30,059 nucleotides of DNA. It comes from Tritrichomonas foetus. Lineage: Eukaryota > Parabasalia > Tritrichomonadida > Tritrichomonadidae. Made by a program: the position numbers and the translations under genes. A model generated the notes under the pieces. The model was not told where the DNA came from. It ran no database searches and worked only from the letters and a program-made list of their open reading frames with translations. Shown piece after piece: positions 1-7,028 of the stretch; positions within the stretch are counted from its first letter, which is position 1; each line of letters begins with the position of its first letter. The stretch is from NCBI GenBank assembly GCA_001839685.1, contig MLAK01001159.1, positions 1 to 30,059 of the forward strand. The letters run 5' to 3'.

Positions 1-402
1 ACGACTATAAAAATGGAAAAAAATATCGACAACACAAAGGTTAAAAATCGATTGAGTTCATTCATGGGGTATTAATGAAAAATAGAATGGGGGAAATGGT
101 CNATGTTGNGGNTTTATGNTTTGGGTTATTTTTGAATTGATGGTGGTGATGACGTGAAACGTTTTAGGGGGTCGTAATGACCCAAACATAATATATAATT
201 TGATTTCTTTTTTTTTTTTTTTTTTAATTCTCTTTTCTAACTGAACGTTAAATTTTATTTCTCAGACATATTTTTCAATCAAATAATTATCTATTAGATA
301 TTTTTCTAATTCCTATTCCTATGATGAAATGCATTATCATAATTGTATTGATAAAAACAAAAAGAATGATTTATGAAGTATTTATTATATAAAAACAAAA
401 TA
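1..402. other. non-coding left edge with ambiguous bases
   Basis: No supportable gene is seen. The stretch holds four ambiguous bases (102, 109, 112, 119), which suggests poor assembly quality. It also has an 18-nt T run at 208-225 and a small hairpin-capable repeat, GGGTC at 169-173 with GACCC at 179-183. The right part is the 3' flank of the minus-strand ARM-like gene that ends at 403. Confidence 0.6.
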
Positions 403-1719
403 TTATATATTTGGTAAAAGATCAAGAATTGAGATCGCAACTTTTTGAATTTCCTCATTTTCATCACCAGCTAATGTTTCAATTTGCTCAATATTATTGG
501 ATATTACTTCAAGAATTTTTTGTTTTGCATCAGCATTTTCTGATGAGATGATCGAATTCAGCACATGATAGGTGAATGCTAAACAATGCAATCCAATTGT
601 TCGATCACTAGCAAATCGTAGAATGAAATCAACAATTTTCGCATCAATTTCTGGTGAAATTACAAGATACAACATCATAATTTGTGCGATATTTTTTTCT
701 TTTTCATAAGAAGATGGTAAAAACTTGCTTAAATATGTTAAAATTTCAGGAAATTCTCTCCATTCTTCATAATGAATTTGAAGTAATTTGATGCATTTTC
801 GAAAAACTTTGATGTTATTTGTAGATCCAAATGAATTCATCACCATTGGAATAAAAGTTTGACGATCGAGTTTAATTGAAGAAGCAACATTTAGAATAGG
901 AATTATGTAAGCTGGATCATTCATGGGAAAAAGTTCATTGAATATGATTGACAAAAGATTTGGATCAATGATTTTTGAATTCTGAAAAGATTTCAATTTA
1001 AACATTCTAAGTGCAGTTAAAACTACATCTTTATTATTTGATCTTAAAGCAATAGTTAAGAATACATTTATTGTATTTGCATAACCTTTTTCTATATCAG
1101 GTTCACTTGCAAGACAAAATGAAATAAATTCAATTGAAACTGGCGAATTTTGGTCAATAAAATTTAAGACATCATGTTGAAGTAAATAATTTCTTACATC
1201 TGGCCTTCTTAAAATACATTCTTTAAAAATTCTGAAGATGCAATCATGATACTTCACATTTATCTGGTTAAATAAATTCAATAAAAAATTGATGTGCTCA
1301 GGTTTTGAAAAAGTGTTTCTTGGAAAATGTTTTGATAAACAACACAACGAAAAGATTTTCAAAGCACATGTTGCAATTTCTGGATCATTGTGTGTAGTTA
1401 TTATTGAAAAGAATACTTGATATGGAAAGACTGAGCAAAATTTATTTAAATGCTTCTGATTATGATAAAAAATTTCAAGACATTTGACAATATTAATTAA
1501 TGATATTTTCAAAATATCTTGATGAAAGTTTTGCTTCATTAATAAATCTAACTTTTTTAAAGCAAGTGAAACTTTCTGCTTTTGATTTTTTAAACTTTTG
1601 ACTCCTTCAGATTGAAATGAGATAATTGATACAGGTAGGATAACCTTTTTATAGCAGCAATTGACTTCACGAATACTCTCAATCCTTTGGGTGGTTCTTG
1701 GATCTAAAGAACTATTCAT
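403..1719 (-). CDS. armadillo-like helical-repeat protein (ARM-1)
   Basis: This is a 438-aa protein with no recognisable catalytic motif. The body from about residue 40 to the end is a string of amphipathic helices rich in Leu, Ile and Phe. Helix pairs such as ALKIFSLCCL and IFKECILRRPDVRNYLL look like an ARM/HEAT solenoid. The C-terminus (LAGDENEEIQKVAISILDLL) resembles the ends of the two other ARM-like proteins in this window (7029-8459 and 9301-10920), so the three are probably paralogues. Such solenoids usually act as protein-binding scaffolds; the partner is unknown. The start is the first ATG, with TCATCTTC about 15-20 nt upstream as a weak initiator. The stop is TAA. It is divergent from the DnaJ gene across only 112 bp. 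The coding call is firm; the function is not. Confidence 0.8.
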   Translation of the reverse strand: MNSSLDPRTTQRIESIREVNCCYKKVILPVSIISFQSEGVKSLKNQKQKVSLALKKLDLLMKQNFHQDILKISLINIVKCLEIFYHNQKHLNKFCSVFPYQVFFSIITTHNDPEIATCALKIFSLCCLSKHFPRNTFSKPEHINFLLNLFNQINVKYHDCIFRIFKECILRRPDVRNYLLQHDVLNFIDQNSPVSIEFISFCLASEPDIEKGYANTINVFLTIALRSNNKDVVLTALRMFKLKSFQNSKIIDPNLLSIIFNELFPMNDPAYIIPILNVASSIKLDRQTFIPMVMNSFGSTNNIKVFRKCIKLLQIHYEEWREFPEILTYLSKFLPSSYEKEKNIAQIMMLYLVISPEIDAKIVDFILRFASDRTIGLHCLAFTYHVLNSIISSENADAKQKILEVISNNIEQIETLAGDENEEIQKVAISILDLLPNI

Positions 1720-1831
1720 CCAAGTGCTTGAAGATGAAGAAAAATGTAAACTTTTTCTATACTTACTTGGCCTATTCTATTCTAAGTTCATTCAATTCAT
1801 AATAGAAATGTGATATGAAATGTGATCAAAC
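1720..1831. promoter_or_regulatory. divergent promoter region, ARM-1 / DnaJ
   Basis: This 112-bp spacer lies between two head-to-head genes. On the plus side, two matches to the trichomonad initiator TCA(C/T)(A/T) occur: TCATT at 1788-1792 and TCATA at 1797-1801. They would give leaders of about 33-42 nt for the DnaJ gene. On the minus side TCATC, a weaker match, lies close to the ARM-1 ATG. Three extra ATGs (1808, 1815, 1820) fall between the plus-strand initiators and the DnaJ ATG. Initiator assignment rests on motif match only. Confidence 0.45.
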
Positions 1832-2800
1832 ATGTTTTTAATTTTCACTTTACTCGCTTATCTTGAAGAATTTAACTCGACAAATATTAATGACATAAAC
1901 TTATATTCAATACTTGGTCTCAAAAACGAAGCATCAGCTCGCGAAATCACAAGATCGTATAAGCGCTTTCTCGTTAAGAAACAAAGGAGCGGATCACCAA
2001 GCGAAAAAACTCTCAAATTATGGAAGCAGACCGAGTTTGCTTACTCAATTTTGAGTGAGCCAACATCAAAAGAATTGTATGATTATTTTGGACTCCGTTT
2101 TATCAATCAGACCGACTTTTCCGTTTTCGGATACCAGTCGGATTACAAAATTGCGCTTTACAGTCAGGTTTACAAGCAAGAGTTTGACCCATTTGGTGGA
2201 ATTATTATTTATCCACTTCATTTCTCACTTTTAGACGCAATGAATGGCGCAGTCAAAAATGTTAAAGTCATACAGACAGTTCCATGCTCATGCCCACGTG
2301 GTGGAACGAAATGTGCCAAATGCAGATCATCACCATTCATGGACCAAATAGTGGTTCAAAAAGTCGAACTTCCACCAGGAGCTCCGGATTACTTCCGTAT
2401 TGTTGTTCGTGGACTTGGCGATAGTGAACGTGCACGAGGTGCATCTGATGTTGTTTTCCTTGCTCGATTCCACGACGAAAAAGGATTCAAAAGAAATGGA
2501 TCAGACTTGCATTTAAATGTAACCATTTCTCTTGAAAATGCAATCAAAGGCGGCCAAATAGAGATTCAAAACATTGATGAAGAAAAAATCACAATTAATT
2601 TAACTGCAGATGATGGAACAAATATTGTTAAACATGGAACAGAAGTAAGGGTTCCTGGAAAAGGACTTCCTGTCTATGATGAAAACAAAAGAGGCGACCT
2701 CGTCATTCGCTTCGATGTCCAGTTCCCGCAGACTCTGTCTGAAGCCCAAAAAAAGGCAATTGCGGAAATATTGCCTGAAGATGTAAATGAGTATCAATAA
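1832..2800 (+). CDS. ER-type DnaJ (Hsp40) homologue with a J-like domain lacking HPD
   Basis: This 322-aa protein begins with a hydrophobic segment (MFLIFTLLAYL) that looks like a signal peptide. Residues about 24-88 align with a J-domain (LYSILGL at the start, YSILSEPTSKELYDYFG at the end). The HPD tripeptide that stimulates Hsp70 ATPase is missing: the loop around 48-55 reads VKKQRSGS. Cysteines 152, 154, 161 and 164 (CSC, then CAKC) form a reduced zinc-binding element. A DnaJ C-terminal substrate-binding domain follows at about 170-310, with motifs GSDLHLNVTISLENAIKGG and VRVPGKGLP. Overall it resembles ERdj3/Scj1-type co-chaperones. No KDEL-type tail is present; it ends EDVNEYQ. The TAA stop runs into AAA, giving TAAA. 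DnaJ membership is firm; ER location is inferred from the N-terminus. Confidence 0.9.
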   Translation: MFLIFTLLAYLEEFNSTNINDINLYSILGLKNEASAREITRSYKRFLVKKQRSGSPSEKTLKLWKQTEFAYSILSEPTSKELYDYFGLRFINQTDFSVFGYQSDYKIALYSQVYKQEFDPFGGIIIYPLHFSLLDAMNGAVKNVKVIQTVPCSCPRGGTKCAKCRSSPFMDQIVVQKVELPPGAPDYFRIVVRGLGDSERARGASDVVFLARFHDEKGFKRNGSDLHLNVTISLENAIKGGQIEIQNIDEEKITINLTADDGTNIVKHGTEVRVPGKGLPVYDENKRGDLVIRFDVQFPQTLSEAQKKAIAEILPEDVNEYQ

Positions 2801-3083
2801 AATATAAACTTGTTTGATTTCATTTGTTATAATTTTCAACATTACATGATCGCATTAATATCCACAATGAATTATCATTAATTTTATCATGTTGAATCTT
2901 CCATATCATATTCCAGATCACTATGGATGTGAGACAAATTATTAAAAAATATTGGAGTCATTTCATCTTCTATGGACGAATCGTCAGAAAAGATTTTTTT
3001 GAATGTATAAATGGTTGACACAAAACTACGTTATTTAATTCACCTTGATTTTCACCATTTAATTTTCTTTGTTATTGAACACC
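2801..3083. other. spacer DnaJ to NTMT1, with an open minus-strand stretch
   Basis: This is mostly non-coding. The minus strand at 2887-3030 is open for 47 codons without an initiating ATG and reads as an acidic peptide (IFSDDSSIEDEM, DLEYDMEDST). It could be the tail of a decayed gene or chance. Plus-strand TCACC motifs near 3042 and 3053 are imperfect initiators for the next gene. Confidence 0.4.
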
Positions 3084-3809
3084 ATGTTGAATAAAACGAA
3101 ATATGGCGATGGAAATTACCCACCCGACCCAAGTATGCTTTATAATGATAGAATGGACACTTGGTATATTAACAGCCGTTTTTATTGGTCAATTCAAGAG
3201 CCGAATGTCGAATCAATGACGCAAGGTCCCGATGAACTTTCGATCACAGATCTTCGCTATACTTTCTTTGTTTTATCCCTTTTGAAGTCAGAGGACAAAA
3301 TAAAAGGCGGTCGTGTTGCAGATTGCGGGGGAGGAATTGGGAGAGTCTCTTTCCAGGTTCTGTCGCATTTCTTTGATAAAATCGACATCATTGATCCAAT
3401 TCCACAGTTCCTGCTGAAAGCTAGGGAATATCTTGAAAAAGAAGTGCCAGTTGAAATATTTCAAGTTGGACTTGAAGAATGGATGCCCTCAGAAACATAC
3501 GATGCGTTCTATATACAGTGGACACTTTGTCATCTTACTGATAATGATATTGTTGATTTTCTAAGAAGATGCAAAGAAAACTCCACCAAGCAGGCGCTTT
3601 TCTTCATAAAGGAAAATATTGCTGGAATGACATTGGAAACTGAAAAGTCACAATTTGAATATTATCCAGAAAAAAACTCAATTTGCAGAACTTACAAACA
3701 TTATCTGTCGCTCTTCAAGGAGGCAGGCCTCGTCCTCGAGGAGTATCGTGTGCAGCCAAATTGGCCTGTGGACTTCCTTACGGTTGTCCTTTTTGTGCTG
3801 AAAAAGTAA
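3084..3809 (+). CDS. NTMT1: alpha-N-terminal protein methyltransferase (NTMT1/METTL11A/Tae1 family)
   Basis: This 241-aa protein is a SAM-dependent class I methyltransferase that, in its family, methylates the alpha-amino group of proteins exposing an X-Pro-Lys/Arg type N-terminus after Met removal (for example RCC1 or ribosomal proteins). The SAM-binding motif DCGGGIGR is at about 80-87 and the acidic loop IIDP at about 102-105. The family-typical segment IQWTLCHLTD is at 144-153, followed by FLRRCK and IKEN. Length matches the family (about 220-240 aa). The start is set at ATG 3084. The frame is open five codons upstream only through a TTG. The TAA stop continues into A (TAAA). A TTCATT satellite begins 15 nt after the stop. 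Family assignment is strong; substrates are inferred. Confidence 0.93.
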   Translation: MLNKTKYGDGNYPPDPSMLYNDRMDTWYINSRFYWSIQEPNVESMTQGPDELSITDLRYTFFVLSLLKSEDKIKGGRVADCGGGIGRVSFQVLSHFFDKIDIIDPIPQFLLKAREYLEKEVPVEIFQVGLEEWMPSETYDAFYIQWTLCHLTDNDIVDFLRRCKENSTKQALFFIKENIAGMTLETEKSQFEYYPEKNSICRTYKHYLSLFKEAGLVLEEYRVQPNWPVDFLTVVLFVLKK

Positions 3810-3824
3810 ATGTTTGTAAATTTC

Positions 3825-4119
3825 TTCATTTTGTTCATTTTATTCATTTCTTCATTTTATTCATTTCTTCATTTTATTCATTTCTTCATTTTATTCATTT
3901 CTTCATTTTGTTCATTTTATTCATTTCTTCATTTTCTGCATTTTGTTCATTTTGTTCATTTCTTCATTTTGTTCATTTTCTTCATTTTGTTCATTTTCTT
4001 CATTTTATTCATTTGGTTCATTTTATTCATTTCTTCATTTTGTTCATTTGGTTCATTTTATTCATTTCTTCATTTTGTTCATTTTATTCATTTCTTCATT
4101 TTATTCATTTCTCCATTTT
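3825..4119. repeat. TTCATTT(T/C) satellite, 8-9 nt units
   Basis: About 295 bp are made of TTCATTTT(A/G) and TTCATTTC units, often paired as a 17-nt composite, with a few variants (TTTGG, a TGCATT). All three plus frames stay open because the units contain no stop. This produces apparent Phe/Ile/Leu/Ser-rich ORFs that I do not accept as genes. Every unit contains TCATT, identical to the trichomonad initiator core. Confidence 0.9.
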
Positions 4120-4346
4120 TTCTAACATTCAATTTGTTGTCTAAACGAATCACAAATCTTCGGAATTCCATCTAAAGCAGAGAAAGGCATTCCGTAGCTG
4201 CTTATTATTATGATTTTCTATGCACTTTCCATAATAAAAAAAATCTAAGAAAAGCAGGATTGAAATGGGAATATATAGTTCGTTTTATTATTGACATACG
4301 GTAAAGGGGAAAAAACACATAAAAACAGAAAACAATCAGAGAAATC

Positions 4347-4745
4347 TTAATGAATCGAATTTTGAGGCATCATCAGTTTTAATTTGAGGTTTTGTGTAAA
4401 TTCGTCGATGTTTTCAATTTTGTTGCTTTTTTCTTTAATTCTTCGCAATTCATCGCGTGAGAGTGCCTTTCTTCGCAAATCTGCAGGATAGGCCCTCTCG
4501 CAAGAGACGATGGGCCGCGCTGCCATCTCTTTGATTACTTGAAGTAAAACATGGGAAAATTCGCCGACATGGATTTGATCCTCTTTTGGGATTGATCTGG
4601 ATGAATATATCGTTTTGGTGGTCTTTGAATCGAAGTAAGGTTTACCGTTATCTTTTTCTATAGCAATTTTGTTTCTTATTTTTGATATATTGGATTTTTT
4701 GGAAGAAGTGAAGCTTGAGTTGGTTTGTTGAGAAAGTTGTTCCAT
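4347..4745 (-). CDS. small hypothetical protein, 132 aa
   Basis: I do not recognise this protein. The first 20 residues are Ser/Gln/Thr-rich (MEQLSQQTNSSFTSSKKSN). The central part (about 60-110) is predicted helical and charged, with HVLLQVIKEMAARPIV and LRRKALSRDELRRIKEK. The tail is short (LKLKLMMPQNSIH). There are no cysteine clusters and no signal peptide. Codon choice and a clean ATG-TAA frame support a real gene. A perfect 10-bp inverted repeat (4751-4774) sits six bases before the ATG. It is divergent from the thioesterase gene. Functional assignment is not possible from sequence. Confidence 0.6.
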   Translation of the reverse strand: MEQLSQQTNSSFTSSKKSNISKIRNKIAIEKDNGKPYFDSKTTKTIYSSRSIPKEDQIHVGEFSHVLLQVIKEMAARPIVSCERAYPADLRRKALSRDELRRIKEKSNKIENIDEFTQNLKLKLMMPQNSIH

Positions 4746-4750
4746 TTTAG

Positions 4751-4774
4751 GGTTAATTTATCTATAAATTAACC
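4751..4774. promoter_or_regulatory. perfect 10-bp inverted repeat before the 4745 start codon
   Basis: GGTTAATTTA (4751-4760) and TAAATTAACC (4765-4774) are exact reverse complements around the loop TCTA. The element ends six bases upstream of the minus-strand ATG at 4745. It could be a dimeric transcription-factor site, or a hairpin in a short mRNA leader. A loose repeat of the end sequence (TTAACC) follows at 4775-4780. Confidence 0.5.
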
Positions 4775-5060
4775 TTAACCGCTATTTTCGACAGAATAAA
4801 AATGATAATCAACATAATCAATTTATATCAAGATATTCTATTACTCATAGAATAATTTAATAAAATAATCTAATTAATAACAAAACCTAATAATAGAAAA
4901 AGAGATAAGTCACTTTTCGTTACAAATATTTTGACCAAATTAATATTGAAAAAATGAATAGTGAATTCACGCCGATCAAATATCCTCAGAAAATCCAATT
5001 ATTCAAAGAAGATTTTAAGAATATAGAAATTGAATAAAAACGATGAAAGTAAAGGTGAAC

Positions 5061-5065
5061 TCATA
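5061..5065 (+). promoter_or_regulatory. initiator element (TCATA) of the thioesterase gene
   Basis: TCATA fits the trichomonad initiator TCA(+1)(C/T)(A/T). Taking A5063 as +1 leaves a 6-nt leader before ATG 5069, within the very short leaders usual in trichomonads. This supports choosing ATG 5069 over the upstream TTG at 5030. Confidence 0.55.
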
Positions 5066-5068
5066 CAA

Positions 5069-5494
5069 ATGCTCGCACTTCAAGGGAAAACCTTTGCGAA
5101 GAGATGGTTTAAACCTGAAGGATTGAATCTCAAAGATCTTGTGCCAGTTGGAACAACATTTTCTGATCAGCAAACAGTTACCCACGATATGGTGAATAAT
5201 CGCGCACTTCTCGGATCTTTCGTTATCTCGACGCCATCACTTGCCCATGCCATCCACTTGATGGCGTGCAAGAGGATCGACGAAGCCCTTCCTCCATCAA
5301 CTCACGCCTTAACATGCGATTCCGAATTTCACCACCTCGAGCCCCTCGTTGTCGGAGAGACGATGAAGATGAGGATTAAAGTCGCGAACGTTTCGGACAA
5401 CTGGATCAACCTCAATGTGAAAGTGACGAAAGATATGGCAAGGCAGGTTGTTGCGCAAGGACAGGTTGCATTGAAAGTTATTAAAACCGAGTAA
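5069..5494 (+). CDS. hotdog-fold thioesterase, FlK/PaaI-like
   Basis: This 141-aa single-domain protein fits a 4HBT-type hotdog acyl-CoA thioesterase. The strand-helix-strand order is visible: VPVGTTFSDQQTVTHDMV (about 25-42), a hydrophobic helix SLAHAIHLMACKRIDEAL (57-74), then HHLEPLVVGETMKMRIKV (88-105) and VVAQGQVALKVI (127-138). The HLEPLVVGE segment and overall length resemble the fluoroacetyl-CoA thioesterase (FlK) branch. In that branch a Thr-Glu-His set does the catalysis; I cannot place all three residues with certainty. It probably hydrolyses a small acyl-CoA in the cytosol; the substrate is unknown. GC content is higher in this gene's second half than in its flanks. The stop forms TAAA. 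The upstream TTG start is rejected because of the initiator at 5061. Confidence 0.8.
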   Translation: MLALQGKTFAKRWFKPEGLNLKDLVPVGTTFSDQQTVTHDMVNNRALLGSFVISTPSLAHAIHLMACKRIDEALPPSTHALTCDSEFHHLEPLVVGETMKMRIKVANVSDNWINLNVKVTKDMARQVVAQGQVALKVIKTE

Positions 5495-6073
5495 AAAAAA
5501 TTTCCCCCAATTTTTTTTAATCAATTCATAATTTTTTTTTCAAACTCTCTATTTTCATCTGCAAATTGACGATGAAGCATTTGTATATAATATATGTTAT
5601 GAATATCCTAATTTAAGGCCTGTCAGTAGGAGTTTTGAAGATCATGAAATAAATGAAATTTTTTATCACGAATTATGACAAGAATGACAACTTTTTGAAA
5701 CATAATTGTTTAACATGTCATTACTATGGTCTGGGATAGACGATATCTTGTGATTTTTCACAGAAATATGATAGACAAAAATTTCAAGACATCAGAAAAG
5801 GACTCTGTGATCTGAAGATGGTGAAATCACAAACAAAAAGACTTTGAAAGCTTATCCTTTTCTTTTTGAATTATTAAAAATTTATAAATTGTTGGAGTAT
5901 TTTTTTTTTTTATATTTGATCAAATCCTTGGTTAAATCTACTTCGAGATAGACGTCGTACTCAAACGACGAAAAATAAAAATATGATTCGTTGAAAATTT
6001 TCTATCGGAGATATGGCATAATTTTCCGGTGAAAACCGCTCAAATTAATAGAATTTTGGGAAATAACCGTTTT
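5495..6073. other. intergenic; possible decayed coding stretch
   Basis: No intact gene. The plus strand reads as two adjoining open pieces. One piece ends at TGA 5675-5677 (with DDEAFVYNICYEYPNLRPV and FEDHEINEIFYHE). The other is in the next frame to TGA 5845-5847 (with HNCLTCHYYG and KFQDIRKGLCDLKMVK), with one TAG at 5737. Together they may be a relic of an unidentified protein, but such lengths can occur by chance in AT-rich DNA. Confidence 0.3.
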
Positions 6074-6091
6074 TCATTCAATCACTTCATT
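6074..6091 (+). promoter_or_regulatory. cluster of three initiator matches
   Basis: TCATT (6074-6078), TCACT (6082-6086) and TCATT (6087-6091) all fit TCA(C/T)(A/T) and lie 7-24 nt before ATG 6098. They support the ATG over the upstream GTG at 6029. Confidence 0.55.
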
Positions 6092-6097
6092 GTTTCC

Positions 6098-6529
6098 ATG
6101 GGTCGGAAGAAAAGTACTCGTAAGGGTCTCAAAAGGATATACTTTGAAGATCCAATCTCCCATTTTGTTGATGTTTATGAACTTGATGAGAAAGGGAAGC
6201 ACATTAAACCAATGCCTAGAGCGCCTAGAACATCGAATGCCATATATCTTGATAGAGTGAAACAAATGTATGGTTCCTCAGGCTGTTCGTCACCAAACTT
6301 ATCGCCTTCTGATCGCCAACCACCGAGCTCAGAGTATACAAATTCAGATCACTTTCTGATTAATAATACCTCGCCAATCGATGAAAGTCAAAATCAAAAT
6401 GACATTTCTTATTCTTTTGATTTTGACGATACGTCTGTTGTCGATTCTGTACCTGATACAGACTTTTTTGAATTCGACTTCGATGCCTTTTTTATGGACA
6501 CCGACTGCTCAAAAACTGAGTCTGCATAA
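6098..6529 (+). CDS. small protein with basic N-terminus and acidic-aromatic C-terminus
   Basis: I do not recognise a family for this 143-aa protein. Residues 1-14 are strongly basic (MGRKKSTRKGLKRI), like a nuclear-localisation or nucleic-acid-binding segment. The stretch 15-57 could be a small folded part (YFEDPISHFVDVYELDEKG). Residues 58-100 are Ser/Pro/Asn-rich and probably disordered. Residues 102-136 alternate Asp/Glu with Phe (SFDFDD, DFFEFDFDAFFMDTD), the composition of an acidic transactivation domain. A role as a transcriptional regulator is a guess from composition. The start is ATG 6098, supported by three initiator matches 7-24 nt upstream. The stop TAA is followed by TGC. Confidence 0.7.
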   Translation: MGRKKSTRKGLKRIYFEDPISHFVDVYELDEKGKHIKPMPRAPRTSNAIYLDRVKQMYGSSGCSSPNLSPSDRQPPSSEYTNSDHFLINNTSPIDESQNQNDISYSFDFDDTSVVDSVPDTDFFEFDFDAFFMDTDCSKTESA

Positions 6530-7028
6530 TGCAGGCCCTTCCGGCTTTTCCGGGATTTGGAATTTATTCTTTAGAGTAAATTCTTTTTTAATAATCTCTT
6601 TTCTATTTTTATTCTTTCTAATATCTTTCTTGCGATGTTGAAAATCCCATCTGGAAACGATCATATCCTTCTCAAAATGTGATCGGTGAAAGCTCCCATG
6701 ATTAATGAGAATGTGAATTTAAATTTATGTCTGCACTTTTAGTCATATAACAGAGGTGTGCATTTCTTACCTGAAGTTTTTCTCATTTTTCTGAAATTGT
6801 ATTATTTAAGTGAGTACTTTCCCCATTTAACACAATGGTGATATTATTTAGTTAAAAAACATGGGCTTTATTGTTTTCAGCCGCCTAAATAGATGTATTA
6901 AAGTCTAGTAGTATTGGAAAGCTTTCATATTCTCCAGGGTATTTTTCCCATTCGCTTTCAAGTTTCCTTGAATGATTTTTTTTCTGAGGTGAAATATTGA
7001 CTAAGTTTGGTTGAATGTTATATCTTCA
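6530..7028. other. intergenic, no gene seen
   Basis: AT-rich spacer with T-rich 3' flank of the preceding gene. A minus-strand open stretch of 46 codons (6888-7026) contains SRKLESEWEKYPGEYESF but lacks an ATG, and I do not call it. An out-of-frame ATG at 7015 opens a six-codon frame whose TGA overlaps the ARM-2 start codon. Confidence 0.5.

Noticed and set aside
13..75. 20-codon ORF beginning MEKNIDNTK
   Set aside because: Very short, no initiator visible, and near low-quality bases; no support.
3810..4175. Phe/Ile/Ser-rich ORFs over the TTCATT array in all three plus frames
   Set aside because: They exist only because the repeat unit lacks stops; composition is fully explained by the satellite.
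6888..7026. 46-codon minus-strand open stretch overlapping the ARM-2 promoter
   Set aside because: No ATG, and frames of this length occur by chance at this base composition; no family recognised.
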